DNA of 64,000 nucleotides from Acetobacteraceae bacterium (GCA_022842185.1 JALHQB010000009.1:39317-103316); one strand, 5' to 3'. Positions 23,436 through 33,224 are shown, counted from the stretch's first letter. Notes: a model not told the origin generated them from the letters alone. Made by a program: numbers and translations.

Positions 23436-25254
23436 CCGTCTTCTCAAGCTCATCGATGAAGCCCGAGATCACATCCAGCCCCTTCATCCAGAAGGCCGGA
23501 TCGGCGGCGTTCAGCCCGAAGGGCGCCAGAAGTTCCTGGTGCCGCTTGGTCCCGCCGGCGCGCAGCATGTCCAGGTACTTGCCCTGGAAATCCTTCACAT
23601 TGCCCTCGCGATAGATGCCATACAGCGCATTCACCAGGCAATCCCCGAAGGCATAGGCATAGACATAGAAGGGCGAGTGGATGAAGTGCGGGATATACGC
23701 CCAATACACCCCATAATCCGGCGTGAATTCGAAGGCCGGCCCGAGGCTTTCCACCTGCACCTGCATCCACAGCTCGGCGATGCGTTCGGAGGATACCTCC
23801 CCCTTGCGGCGTTCGTCATGCAACAACGTCTCGAAGCGGTAGAAGGCGATCTGGCGGACCACCGTGTTCAGCATGTCCTCGACCTTGCCGGCCAGCATGG
23901 CGCGGCGGCGCTTCGGGTCGGTCTCGGCATCCAGCACGGCGCGGAAGGTCAGCATCTCGCCGAACACGCTCGCCGTCTCGGCCAGCGTCAGCGGTGTGGA
24001 TGACAGCAGATACCCCTGCGCCCCGGCCAGGATCTGATGCACGCCATGGCCCAGCTCATGGGCCAGCGTCATCACGTCCCGCGCCTTGCCGTGATAATTC
24101 AGCAGCAGATAGGGATGCGCGGACGGCACCGTCGGGTGCGCGAAGGCGCCCGAGGATTTGCCCGGCCGCAGCGCCGCATCGATCCACGGCTTGTCGAAGA
24201 ACCGCCGGCCGATCTGCGACAATTCCGGGCTGAAGGCGGCGTAGGAATTGAGCACGCGCTCCACCGCCTCGGGCCAGGGCACCAGGCGGTCATCCTCATC
24301 CGGCAGCGGGGCGTTGCGGTCCCAATGCTGCATCTTCTCCAGCCCGAGCCATTTCGCCTTCATCGCGTAGTACCGATGCGACAGGCGCGGGAAGGACTGC
24401 CGGACGGCGGAGACCAGCGCGTCCACCACCTCGTCCTCGACCATGTTGGACCGGTTGCGATAGGACCCGGGGCGCGGGTAGTGGCGCCACTTGTCCTCGA
24501 TCTCCTTGTCCTTCGACAGCGTGTTGGTGATCAGCGTGAACAGCCGCACGCGCTCGCCGAAGGCCGCCGAGACGCCCTTGGCAGACGCCTCCCGCTTGGA
24601 CCGGTCACGATCGGACAGGCCGTTCAGCGCGGCGGAGACGGTCACCTCCTCCTCGCCGACCTTCACCTTCATATTGGCGATGGTCTCGTCGAACAGGCGG
24701 TTCCAGGCGGATGCGCCGGCGACCTCCTTCTCATGCAGCAGCTTCTCAAGGTCGTCGGACAGCTGGTGGGGGCGGAACACGCGCAGGTCGCGCAGCCAGG
24801 GCCGCCAATGCGCCAGCGCGGCCGAACCGCCGACCTTCTTCTCCAGCACCGCATCCTCCAGCCGGTTCAACTCCAGCGTGAAGAACAGCAGGTGGGAGGA
24901 GATGGTCGTCACCCTCTCCTGCATGGTCTGGTAGAAGCGGCCATTCGCCGCATTCTGCGCGTCACCGGCAAAGACGAGCCCGGCGAAGGACGTGACGCGG
25001 CCGAGCCGTTCCCACAGCCCCTCATACTCCGCGATGGCCTGCGCCAGCGCATCGCCGGACAGCCCGGCGAGCCGGCTGGCCAGCCGCGTTTCGAAGCCGG
25101 CGGCGTCGGCCTCCGCGCGATCCAGATCCGCAGCGAGGCGCGGATCATCCGCCCCCGCATACAGGTCGGACAGGTCCCATACCGGCAGCGCGGCTTCGCC
25201 GGCTGCGGCATCGAGGGGGGATCGGGCGGGGGTGGGGAAAGGATGAAGGGTCAC
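23428..25254 (-). CDS. pepF: M3-family oligoendopeptidase F
   Basis: This protein of about 608 residues has the M3 zinc motif HELGH near residue 400 (TLAHELGHGVHQ) and the downstream Glu ligand in ETASVFGEML. The N-terminal helical domain begins at LPVWDLSDLYAGADD, typical of PepF. It degrades short peptides in the cytoplasm. I place the start at GTG 25254, which gives the usual family length; an ATG at 25371 would add 39 residues with no family look. No good Shine-Dalgarno site is seen for either. It overlaps the kinase gene by 8 nt and is divergent from the acyl-CoA synthetase. Confidence 0.9.
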   Translation of the reverse strand: MTLHPFPTPARSPLDAAAGEAALPVWDLSDLYAGADDPRLAADLDRAEADAAGFETRLASRLAGLSGDALAQAIAEYEGLWERLGRVTSFAGLVFAGDAQNAANGRFYQTMQERVTTISSHLLFFTLELNRLEDAVLEKKVGGSAALAHWRPWLRDLRVFRPHQLSDDLEKLLHEKEVAGASAWNRLFDETIANMKVKVGEEEVTVSAALNGLSDRDRSKREASAKGVSAAFGERVRLFTLITNTLSKDKEIEDKWRHYPRPGSYRNRSNMVEDEVVDALVSAVRQSFPRLSHRYYAMKAKWLGLEKMQHWDRNAPLPDEDDRLVPWPEAVERVLNSYAAFSPELSQIGRRFFDKPWIDAALRPGKSSGAFAHPTVPSAHPYLLLNYHGKARDVMTLAHELGHGVHQILAGAQGYLLSSTPLTLAETASVFGEMLTFRAVLDAETDPKRRRAMLAGKVEDMLNTVVRQIAFYRFETLLHDERRKGEVSSERIAELWMQVQVESLGPAFEFTPDYGVYWAYIPHFIHSPFYVYAYAFGDCLVNALYGIYREGNVKDFQGKYLDMLRAGGTKRHQELLAPFGLNAADPAFWMKGLDVISGFIDELEKTDG

Positions 25255-25422
25255 GATCGTGCATATAGTCCAATCGCGGTATTGGCCAAGCACGGCTCCG
25301 CGTCTTACATCGAAGTAAGGGCAGATGGCGGCTGGCTGCACGCCGCAAGACGCGGGAAGATGGTCGCTCAAGCAACGACGCAGCCCGCTCTACGCGCGCA
25401 ATTCGGGGGGAACCAAGCCCGC

Positions 25423-27147
25423 ATGCCATACACGCCCGGGGACTGGCCGACGCTGCCGGCGATGATGCTGGCGCGCGCCGCGCAATGGGCCGACCGGCCG
25501 CTGTTCCGCCATTGGCAGGGCGGCGCCTGGCGCAGCCTGAAATGGGGGGATTTCGCGGTGCAGGTCGCCTCGGTGGCGGCCTTCCTGCGCGCCCAGGGCA
25601 TCGGCCCCGGGGACCGCGTCCTGCTCGTCAGCGAGAACCGCCCGGAGTTCCCGATCGCCGACACCGCGATCATGGCGATCGGCGCCATCACCGTGCCGAC
25701 CTACACCACCAACCTGCCCAGCGACCACGCGCATATCCTGCGTGATTGCGGTGCCCGCGCGGCCATCGTCTCGACGCGCAAACTGGCCGAACGGGTGCTG
25801 GAAGGCGCCGCCCTGGCGCATGGGCTGGACCTGCTGATCTGCGCCGAGGACCCACCCGAAGCCCCCGGCCTGACCGGCCACCCCTGGTCAGCCGCGATCG
25901 CCACGTCGGGAGACGTTGCCGCCCTCGCCGCGGAGGCGTCCGCCGCGCCGACCGACAGCCTGGCCTGCATCATCTACACATCGGGCACCGGCGGCCTGCC
26001 CAAGGGCGTGATGCTGCCGCACCGGGCGCTGCTGGCGAACCGCGCCGGGGTGGTACCGCTGGCTGAACGCCTGGCGCTGGATGGCAAGTGCTACCTGTCC
26101 TTCCTGCCGTTGTCGCATTCCTATGAACACACCGTCGGTGGCTTCCTGCTGCCCTCGGTTGGCCTCGAAGTCGTCTATTCGCGCGGCGCCGACCGCCTCT
26201 CCCAGGAACTGGCCGAGATCAAGCCTGCCGTGATCACCGCCGTGCCCCGGCTGTTCGAGGTGCTGCGCGGACGCATCCTGGCCGGGCTGGAGAAGGAGAC
26301 GCCATTCAAGCGCCGCCTGTTCGACCGCGCAGTGGCACTCGGCCTGCGGAAACTGGACGGGCCGCCGCTCGGCCTGCTGGACCGCGTGCAGGACATGGTT
26401 CTGGACAGGCTGGTGCGGGACAAGACGCGGGCGCGTTTCGGCGGGCAGATGCAGGCCATGGTCTCGGGCGGCGCGCGGCTCGACCCGGACCTGTCAGGCT
26501 TCTTCATCGCGCTCGGCCTGCCGGTGATCCAGGGCTATGGCCAGACCGAGGCCGGGCCGGTCATCAGCGTCAATCCGCCCTGGGACAACCACCGCCGCAC
26601 CGTCGGCCCGCCGCTGAAAGGCGTGGAATGCCGCATCGCCGAGGATGGCGAGGTGCTGGTGCGCGGCGACCTCGTCATGACCGGCTACTGGAACAACCCG
26701 GACGCCACCGCCGCCGCCCTGCAAACCCCGCCCGGCGAGGAGCAGCCCTGGCTGCACACCGGCGATGTCGGCGTGATGGAAGGTGGCCGCCTGCGCATCA
26801 CCGACCGCAAGAAGGACTTCATCAAGACCCTCGGCGGCGACATGGTCAGCCCCGCCAAGGTCGAAAGCCTGCTGATGGCGGAACCGGAAATCCATCAGGC
26901 AGTGGTGGCCGGTGAAGGCAAGGCCGCGCTGGTCGCGTTGATCGTCGCCGCAGATGGCATGGACGCGAAAGTGGCCGACGCCGTGAAGCGGGTGAATGGG
27001 AAACTCTCCACCATCGAACGCATCCGCCACTTCAGCGCCACCGAACCCTTCACCATCGAGAACGGGCTGCTGACGCCGACGATGAAGGTGAAGCGCCGCG
27101 CGGTGATCGAGGCGCGCGGCGGCGAGGTGGAGGGGATGTATCGCTGA
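25423..27147 (+). CDS. Long-chain acyl-CoA synthetase / AMP-dependent ligase
   Basis: This 574-residue protein of the ANL superfamily has an adenylation P-loop IIYTSGTGGLPKGVML (about 184; the second Thr of the usual TSGTTG is Gly), GYGQTEAGPVISVN, the hinge region TGDVGVMEGGRLRITDRKKD, and the C-terminal lysine region LTPTMKVKRRAV. It activates a fatty or related acid to its CoA ester through an acyl-AMP. ATG 25423 is chosen because homology starts at YTPGDWPTLPAMM; the open frame continues far upstream on the antisense of pepF without being coding. A family A repeat follows. Confidence 0.9.
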   Translation: MPYTPGDWPTLPAMMLARAAQWADRPLFRHWQGGAWRSLKWGDFAVQVASVAAFLRAQGIGPGDRVLLVSENRPEFPIADTAIMAIGAITVPTYTTNLPSDHAHILRDCGARAAIVSTRKLAERVLEGAALAHGLDLLICAEDPPEAPGLTGHPWSAAIATSGDVAALAAEASAAPTDSLACIIYTSGTGGLPKGVMLPHRALLANRAGVVPLAERLALDGKCYLSFLPLSHSYEHTVGGFLLPSVGLEVVYSRGADRLSQELAEIKPAVITAVPRLFEVLRGRILAGLEKETPFKRRLFDRAVALGLRKLDGPPLGLLDRVQDMVLDRLVRDKTRARFGGQMQAMVSGGARLDPDLSGFFIALGLPVIQGYGQTEAGPVISVNPPWDNHRRTVGPPLKGVECRIAEDGEVLVRGDLVMTGYWNNPDATAAALQTPPGEEQPWLHTGDVGVMEGGRLRITDRKKDFIKTLGGDMVSPAKVESLLMAEPEIHQAVVAGEGKAALVALIVAADGMDAKVADAVKRVNGKLSTIERIRHFSATEPFTIENGLLTPTMKVKRRAVIEARGGEVEGMYR

Positions 27148-27162
27148 CGTGGGGCGGGAAGA

Positions 27163-27387
27163 TTGGAGGGGCGCTGCCCCTCCAAACCACCCCGCCAGGG
27201 ACCAGCGGGTCCCTGGACCGCGGGATCTTGGCGCTGGTCACGCGGGGCGATCCTTCACCCGTTCCAATACCAGAATCGAGCATTCATCGTGGTGCCGACC
27301 GCCGGTGTTCAGCACCAGTTGGAGGTTTCCAAAGGCCTTAAGCCTTTGGTGGGGTGAGGTTTGGAGAGGGGCGACGCCCCTCTCCAA
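27163..27387 (-). repeat. Family A intergenic repeat, full copy A2
   Basis: This is a 225 bp element between convergent genes. The left end is hairpin TTGGAGGGGC/GCCCCTCCAA (27163-27185), then CCAGGGACC/GGGTCCCTGG. A spacer is conserved with A4, and CCAAAGGC/GCCTTTGG with loop CTTAA follows. The right end is hairpin TTGGAGAGGGGC/GCCCCTCTCCAA (27361-27387). Inverted relative to A3 and A4. The two ends form imperfect terminal inverted repeats, each itself palindromic. No ORF with family resemblance. Confidence 0.8.
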
Positions 27388-27412
27388 GGAGCACCATTCC
27401 CGACCTTCTTCC

Positions 27413-28969
27413 TCACGGCCTCATCGTAAACGCCGCCACCCCCGGCGCCCGCAGCGGATCGGCCAGCCTTGCGAACTCGCACAACAACTTCCGGCTGTCC
27501 CGCGGGTCGATGATCTCCTCCACCCAGAACGCCTCCGCCGTGCGGAAGGGCGACCGCAGTTTCTGCAACCGCTCCTCGATCTCCGCGACCTTGGCGTCCC
27601 GGTCATCGGCGGCGGTGACTTCGGCGGCATAGGCCGCCTCGACGCCGCCTTCCAGCGGCAGCGACCCCCAGCGCGCGGACGGCCACGCATAACGGATCGA
27701 ATACCGCCCCGCCGGCTGGTGCACCACGCCGGCCACGCCGAAGGCGTTGCGCATGATGATGGTGCACCAGGGTTGGCGGCACTGGTTCACCGCCGCCATG
27801 GCGCGCACGCCCCAGCGGATCGTCGCGGTCTTCTCCGCCTCCAGCCCCACCGCGAAGCCGGGGCAGTCCATCAGGTACACGACCGGCAAATGGAAGGTCT
27901 CGGCCAGATCCACGAAGCGAATGATCTTCTGGCAGGCATCGGCGGTCCAGGACCCACCATGGAACACCGGGTCGGAGGCCAGCACCGCCACTGCCCGGCC
28001 GTCCAGACGGGCGAAGGCGGTGATGATCGACCGGCCGAACCACTTGCCCATCTCGAAGAAGGACCCTTTGTCGAACAGCGGTTCGATGATGGGGCGCACC
28101 TTGTAGGCCTGGCGGGGGTCGCGCGGGATGGCGGACAGCCACGTCTCCTCCCGCCGTTCGGCATCGTCCCGGCAGCGGATCGCGGGCGGCAAGGCGTGGA
28201 CCGAGGATGGCAGGTAGGACAGGAAGCGCCGCGCCAGGTCGAAGGCGTCCTGCTCGGTCGCCGCCGCGTCATCGACGCCGCCGGCCTTGCACTGGATCTC
28301 CCAGCCGCCGAGGTCACGCTTCTCCAGCTTCTCCCCCAGCCGCGCCACAACAGGCGGGCCGGCGACGAACATCGCCGAGGACTTCGTCATCACCGAATAA
28401 TGCGCCGCCGCCAGCCGCGCGGCACCCAGCCCGGCGACTGACCCAAGCCCGAGCGTGACCACCGGCACCAGCCCCATATTCGCGGTGGTCTGGTAATACA
28501 GCTGCGTCCCGCCGACGCCGCCGGGCAGGTTGGCGCGCCCTGTCGTCTCGATGGTTTTCACCGACCCACCGCCACCCGACCCCTCGATCATGCGGATGAT
28601 CGGCAGGCGGAGTTCGGCGGCCATGCGCTCGGCCATGATCGGCTTGTCGCGGATGGTGGCGTCTGCGCTGCCGCCGCGCACGGTGAAGTCGTCTCCCACC
28701 ACCACCACGGGGCGTCCATCGACCAGCCCCCGTCCCATCACGCAATTGGATGGGGTGAAGGCCGCCAGGTCACCCTTGGCATCGTATTCGGCGCGGCCGG
28801 CGATCGCGCCCACTTCATGGAAGGACCCGCGATCGAGCACGGCCTCGACCCGTTCGCGGACCGTCAGGCGCCCCCCATCATGCTGTCGCTTGACCTTGTC
28901 CGGCCCGCCCATCTCCCGGGCCATGGCCTCCCGGCGGCGCAATTCCTCGAGTTCGGCAGTCCAGTTCAT
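27413..28969 (-). CDS. Acyl-CoA carboxylase carboxyltransferase (beta) subunit
   Basis: This 518-residue protein of the propionyl-/methylcrotonyl-CoA carboxylase beta family has two crotonase-like halves. GRANLPGGVGGTQLYYQTTANMG is absent from simple crotonases, and the second half has VVYLMDCPGFAVGLEAEKTA and AFGVAGVVHQPAGRYSIRYAWPSA, where the carboxyl-CoA oxyanion sites lie. It needs a biotin carboxylase/BCCP alpha subunit, not present nearby. The length is normal. Acetyl-, propionyl-, methylcrotonyl- or geranyl-CoA specificity cannot be assigned. Promoter probably in the 61 bp gap upstream. Confidence 0.88.
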   Translation of the reverse strand: MNWTAELEELRRREAMAREMGGPDKVKRQHDGGRLTVRERVEAVLDRGSFHEVGAIAGRAEYDAKGDLAAFTPSNCVMGRGLVDGRPVVVVGDDFTVRGGSADATIRDKPIMAERMAAELRLPIIRMIEGSGGGGSVKTIETTGRANLPGGVGGTQLYYQTTANMGLVPVVTLGLGSVAGLGAARLAAAHYSVMTKSSAMFVAGPPVVARLGEKLEKRDLGGWEIQCKAGGVDDAAATEQDAFDLARRFLSYLPSSVHALPPAIRCRDDAERREETWLSAIPRDPRQAYKVRPIIEPLFDKGSFFEMGKWFGRSIITAFARLDGRAVAVLASDPVFHGGSWTADACQKIIRFVDLAETFHLPVVYLMDCPGFAVGLEAEKTATIRWGVRAMAAVNQCRQPWCTIIMRNAFGVAGVVHQPAGRYSIRYAWPSARWGSLPLEGGVEAAYAAEVTAADDRDAKVAEIEERLQKLRSPFRTAEAFWVEEIIDPRDSRKLLCEFARLADPLRAPGVAAFTMRP

Positions 28970-29030
28970 CGGCGCTCGGTTCCCGTCCCTGCGCCAGTGT
29001 CACGCCGTGTCGCCCGCGCGACAAGCAGGC

Positions 29031-29528
29031 TCAGGGGCCGATGACTTCGCTGCGGCGGAACCACAGGATCAGCGGACCGCCATTGGTCATGCGCAACCGC
29101 ACCGCATCGCCCTCGATGGCCTCGGCCACCCATTCATTGACGCGGAAGGTCGTGCGGCACCCGCCCGCGGCGCGCGCTTCGACCATAAGGCGCGGCGCGC
29201 CCTCGGCGCCCTGGTTCAACACGACGAGAGCCGACCGGTCCGCGCAGCCGATCACCCCGTCGCGCGCCACGCGCCAGGCGGGCGCGTCGGCGGGCGGCGC
29301 TGTTTCGGACGGTGTTGCTGGCGCAATCGCGCCCACTGCCGCACCGGCAGCGAGCTGTGTGGCGCCTCCATTGGGTTCGGCAGGCACCCGCGCGGCCGTG
29401 CGTGGCACCATCACCCGTGGCGGCGCGGGCGGCGGCAGCGGCAGTTGCGGTGGCTCCTCCACGGTCGGCTCGGCCGCACAGGCGAGAAGCAGACAGAGGG
29501 CCGCAAGGGATATCGCGAATCGCAGCAT
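29031..29528 (-). CDS. Hypothetical lipoprotein, 165 residues
   Basis: The protein begins MLRFAISLAALCLLLACAAE, a short signal peptide with lipobox LLAC, so an acylated envelope protein is predicted. A Pro/Ala-rich linker (EEPPQLPLPPPAPP...) runs to about residue 80. A compact C-terminal domain follows with two cysteines (VIGCADRSALV and AGGCRTTFRVNEWV) that may form a disulfide, ending in LILWFRRSEVIGP. No known family recognised. Longer in-frame starts exist but would bury the signal peptide. It is divergent from the histidine kinase gene. Confidence 0.75.
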   Translation of the reverse strand: MLRFAISLAALCLLLACAAEPTVEEPPQLPLPPPAPPRVMVPRTAARVPAEPNGGATQLAAGAAVGAIAPATPSETAPPADAPAWRVARDGVIGCADRSALVVLNQGAEGAPRLMVEARAAGGCRTTFRVNEWVAEAIEGDAVRLRMTNGGPLILWFRRSEVIGP

Positions 29529-29693
29529 TGTTGCGATAATAGCACGCGATCCCGTGATCGGTGCAGCCATCATGGGGCTGGCGGGCCTTGTAACGTTCGC
29601 GTGCGTTGCATCTCTCCGCGTTTTCATCGATTCTGGGTCGTGACGCGGGTTTCGGGGACAGTGGTGCGGACCAAATTGATCGGGACCGCCGGC

Positions 29694-32102
29694 ATGCATC
29701 GTCGCCTCGCGACCATCGGTGGCCGTCTCGGCCGCGTCGTGGTCGGGACTGCCGCGCCGCTGCTGCTGGGCGCTGTCATCCTCGCCGTCGTGTGCTGGCA
29801 GATGGACCAGGAATCGCGCCGCACCGAGATTGCCGCACAGGCCGTGGTCGCCACGCATGGCGTCGATGCCGAAATCGAATCGCGCCGCCTCGCACTGGAC
29901 GCCTTCGCGGCCGCCCGCCGCGATGCGGACCCCGGCAACCTCGCCGCCACGGATGCGGCGGCACGGCGTCTGTCGGCGGTGCTCGGTGCCCCGGTCGGCG
30001 TGCTGGATCGCGGCCTCGGACTTCTTGTGGACACCAGCCTGCCCTTTGGCACGCCGCTGGGGTCGACCCCTGCCGTGGCGGCCGGGCTTTGGGCGGTGGA
30101 GACCGGCCGCGCACGGGTCAGTGCCGGCGGCGGCGGTGATGCGATTCTGCTCGTCCCGGTCATGCGCGACGGACGCGCGACCGAGGTTTTGACCGTCGGC
30201 CTGGTCCCCGAGCGCCTCGCGGCCGCGATACCGCGGCGTGGCATCCTGTTCGACAATCGCTGGCGGGTCATCGCCAGTGCCGGCGGCGGCCAGGCCAACG
30301 TGCCCGACTGGACCGTCCTGGCGGCGGCACCGCGCGGCATTGTCCAGGCGGGCGACACCATGGCGGGCCTGCACGTCCGCTTCGTCGTGACCAACATAGC
30401 CGAAGCGTCGGACTGGCACCTCGTCACCTGGGAAGCGGCCGACCTCGGCAGCACTGGCGCGGCGCGGCTCATCCCGTGGGTGCTGCTGTGCCTGGGCAGC
30501 GCGATGATCCTCGGCCTGTTTTCCTACAGCCGCGCGCGCCTGGCGCTGCGCTCCCCTGTGCTTGCCCTGACCCGCCATGCCCGCGCGACGGCCGAGGCCT
30601 TGCGCACGGATGCGCCGCCCCCGCCCATGCCGGAACTGGGGCCGGTCGAGGAATTCGCGGCGCTCGGCGCCGCCCTGGGCGCGGCGGATGCCGCTGCCGG
30701 CACCGCCAAGCGCCGGTTGCGCGCGCTGGCCGAGGCCGGTGCACTCGTCCTGTGGCGCGCCGACCCGGCGGGCGGATGGAACGAGGCGGCCGGCTGGGCC
30801 GGGCTGACCGGCCAGACCGCGCCCAGTTTCCGCGGTGATGGCTGGCTCGACATGCTGCACCCCGATGACCGTGCGCCGACACTGGCTGAATGGGGGCGCA
30901 GCCTCGTCGCCCGGGTGCAGATCGGCGTCGAGTTCCGCCTGCGGACGGCCGATGGCGACGCCCCCTGGCGCTGGGTTCGCGCAACTGGCGTACCGATCGC
31001 CGATGAGGCGGGGAAACTGGTCGAATGGGTCGGCGCCATCCATGACGTGACCGATGCGCGCGGCGCGGCCATCGGGCGGCAGGTCAACGACGCGCAGGTG
31101 CGCCAGACCGTGGCCGAGTTGCGCGGCGTCTATGACACCGTGCCGGTGGGCCTCGCGCTGGTCGATCCGGCGCTGCACTTCGTCAACGTCAACGCCCGCT
31201 TCGTGGCGGTCAGCGGCCTGCCGCCGGAGGCCCATATCGGGCGCGCCCCGCATGAAGTGTTGCCCGAAAGCATTGCCATCCCGCTCGAGGAGGCGCAGCA
31301 GCGGGTCTTCGCCACCGGGCGGCCGGTGCTCGACGTCACCTGTGCGGGGCCGGTGCCGGGGGGGGCGGCGGCGACGCGACACTGGCTCGCCTCCTGCCAT
31401 CCGGTGAAGGATTCGGACGGCGTCGTCACCGGCGTGTCCTCCGTGCTGCAGGATGTCACCGAGCGCGTGCGCGCCGAACGGTCGCGCGAGATCCTCGTCA
31501 CCGAATTGAACCATCGGGTGAAGAACACCCTTTCCACCGTCCAGGCGCTGGCGGCGCAGTCCATGCGCGGGGTGCGGCACGGCCAGGGGGGCTTGGGGCG
31601 TGAATTCGTCGGCCGGCTCCAGGCGCTGGTCCGGGCGCACGACCTTCTGTCCGACCAGGGCTGGCAGGATGTGGATCTGGCGCGCGTCGTGCGCACCGGC
31701 CTGGAACCATCGATCGACGCCGGGCGCGCCGTGCGGTTCGGCGGGTCTGGTCGCATCCAGGTGACCGCCGGGCAGACCCAGGCGATCGTGCTCGCGCTGC
31801 ACGAACTTGCGGCCAATGCGCTCAATCACGGCGCGCTGTCGCGGCCCGGCGGGGAGGTCGAAGTCACCTGGTCCCTGGCCGAGGATGGCATCTCGACCCT
31901 CGAATGGCGCGAAACCGGTGGCCCGCCGGTCACACCGCCTGCCCTGGCGCGTCGCGGCTTCGGCATGCGGCTCCTCGAGCGCGGCCTGGCCCACGACCTG
32001 GGTCCGGATTCGGACGTGCAGGTTCAGTTCCCCGAGCATGGCGTGGCCGCGCTGATGCGCTTCCGCGCCGGATCGCCGGTGCTGCAGCCGGCCGAAGCGT
32101 AA
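29694..32102 (+). CDS. Membrane sensor histidine kinase, HWE family, with PAS domains
   Basis: This 802-residue protein has a membrane helix near 18-36, an extracytoplasmic sensor of about 225 residues, a second helix near 262-280, two PAS-like regions (about 345-460, with DGWLDMLHPDDRAP, and about 475-590), then the kinase core. The H-box is TELNHRVKNTLSTVQALAAQ (His about 607), the N-box ALHELAANALNHGALS, and a W-x-E motif (LEWRETGGPP) marks the HWE/HisKA_2 class. These kinases often lack an adjacent regulator, as here. ATG 29694 is used; GTG codons at 29661/29664 just after GGGGAC are credible alternatives. Confidence 0.9.
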   Translation: MHRRLATIGGRLGRVVVGTAAPLLLGAVILAVVCWQMDQESRRTEIAAQAVVATHGVDAEIESRRLALDAFAAARRDADPGNLAATDAAARRLSAVLGAPVGVLDRGLGLLVDTSLPFGTPLGSTPAVAAGLWAVETGRARVSAGGGGDAILLVPVMRDGRATEVLTVGLVPERLAAAIPRRGILFDNRWRVIASAGGGQANVPDWTVLAAAPRGIVQAGDTMAGLHVRFVVTNIAEASDWHLVTWEAADLGSTGAARLIPWVLLCLGSAMILGLFSYSRARLALRSPVLALTRHARATAEALRTDAPPPPMPELGPVEEFAALGAALGAADAAAGTAKRRLRALAEAGALVLWRADPAGGWNEAAGWAGLTGQTAPSFRGDGWLDMLHPDDRAPTLAEWGRSLVARVQIGVEFRLRTADGDAPWRWVRATGVPIADEAGKLVEWVGAIHDVTDARGAAIGRQVNDAQVRQTVAELRGVYDTVPVGLALVDPALHFVNVNARFVAVSGLPPEAHIGRAPHEVLPESIAIPLEEAQQRVFATGRPVLDVTCAGPVPGGAAATRHWLASCHPVKDSDGVVTGVSSVLQDVTERVRAERSREILVTELNHRVKNTLSTVQALAAQSMRGVRHGQGGLGREFVGRLQALVRAHDLLSDQGWQDVDLARVVRTGLEPSIDAGRAVRFGGSGRIQVTAGQTQAIVLALHELAANALNHGALSRPGGEVEVTWSLAEDGISTLEWRETGGPPVTPPALARRGFGMRLLERGLAHDLGPDSDVQVQFPEHGVAALMRFRAGSPVLQPAEA

Positions 32103-32246
32103 CGGCCGGCCTTTCGCACGCCTCGGTGCCATGAAGCCCGCGCATGGCACGGCCACCGTCCCCCGGATGAGCAGATGCATCTGGATACGGTGGCCCCGCA
32201 GGTATAAGGACGCGCGGGCACGGCAAGGATTGGACGTGGTATTGTA

Positions 32247-33224
32247 ATGGCGCGAGCATTGATCACCGGCGTCACCGGGCAGGATGGCGCCTATCTGGCC
32301 GCCCTGCTGCTCGACAAGGGCTATGAGGTGTTCGGCCTGCTGCATCGCCATGGCGGGTCGGAGGCGGTGCAGGACCGCCTTCGGCGGCTGGGCTGCGCCG
32401 GTTCGGTCCAGATGGTCGATGGCAACCTGATCGACCTGTCCTCCCTGATCCGCCTGCTCCAGAAGGTCCAGCCGGATGAGATCTACAACCTCGCGGCCCA
32501 ATCCTTCGTGCGGATGTCGTGGGACCAGCCGCTGCTGACCACGCATGTCACCGCCATCGGCACCGCCAACATGCTGGAAGCGGTGCGCATCGCATCCCCC
32601 GCGGCGCGGTACTTCCAGGCGAGTTCATCGGAGATGTTTGGCCGCGCCGAGACGCCGGCGCAGAACGAAGCGACGCATTTCCATCCGCGCAGCCCCTACG
32701 CCTCGGCCAAGGTCTTCGCCCATTGCATGGTGCAGAACTACCGTGACGCCTTCGGGCTGTTCGGCTGCAACGGCATCATGTTCAACCATGACAGCCCGCT
32801 GCGCGGCATCGAATTCGTGCTGCGCAAGATCACCGACGGCGCCGCGCGGATCAGCCTCGGCCTCGCCACGGAACTGGCGATGGGCAATCTGGAGGCGCGG
32901 CGGGATTTCGGCCATGCGCGCGATTATGTCCGCGCGATGTGGCTGATGCTGCAGCAGGACAAGGCCGATGACTATGTGGTCGCGACCGGCCGCGCGGCGT
33001 CGATCCGCGACCTGTGCCGGATCGCCTTCGCGCATGTCGGGCTGGACTACCAGGCGCATGTGCGGGTGGACGCAGCCTTCCTGCGCCCGGCGGATGTGGA
33101 CGTGACAATCGGCGATGCGTCCCGCGCCAGGCAGCGGCTTGGCTGGGTGCCGGAGACCAGCCTCGAGGCGATGATCGCCGAAATGGTCGAGGCCGATCTC
33201 GCGCGGTGGAAAGCCCGCGGATGA
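32247..33224 (+). CDS. gmd: GDP-mannose 4,6-dehydratase
   Basis: This 325-residue extended SDR has the nucleotide loop ALITGVTGQDGAYLA, catalytic SSSEMFG and YASAK (Tyr-x-x-x-Lys), and FNHDSPLRG where the family usually has NHESPRRG. It converts GDP-mannose to GDP-4-keto-6-deoxymannose, a precursor of GDP-fucose, GDP-rhamnose or GDP-perosamine for surface polysaccharides. No fcl/rmd/per partner is adjacent. It is followed after 195 bp by UDP-glucuronate decarboxylase, suggesting a small nucleotide-sugar locus. Confidence 0.88.
   Translation: MARALITGVTGQDGAYLAALLLDKGYEVFGLLHRHGGSEAVQDRLRRLGCAGSVQMVDGNLIDLSSLIRLLQKVQPDEIYNLAAQSFVRMSWDQPLLTTHVTAIGTANMLEAVRIASPAARYFQASSSEMFGRAETPAQNEATHFHPRSPYASAKVFAHCMVQNYRDAFGLFGCNGIMFNHDSPLRGIEFVLRKITDGAARISLGLATELAMGNLEARRDFGHARDYVRAMWLMLQQDKADDYVVATGRAASIRDLCRIAFAHVGLDYQAHVRVDAAFLRPADVDVTIGDASRARQRLGWVPETSLEAMIAEMVEADLARWKARG

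Noticed and set aside
24037..25422. Long open frame on the plus strand upstream of and continuous with the acyl-CoA synthetase (1036 codons in total)
   Set aside because: It is the antisense of pepF; the translation is His/Gly/Arg-rich without domain signatures, and homology of the ligase begins at 25423.
29529..32546. 1171-codon minus-strand frame running through the histidine kinase into the lipoprotein
   Set aside because: Antisense of a clear kinase with full motif set; only the last 165 codons (lipoprotein) look coding.
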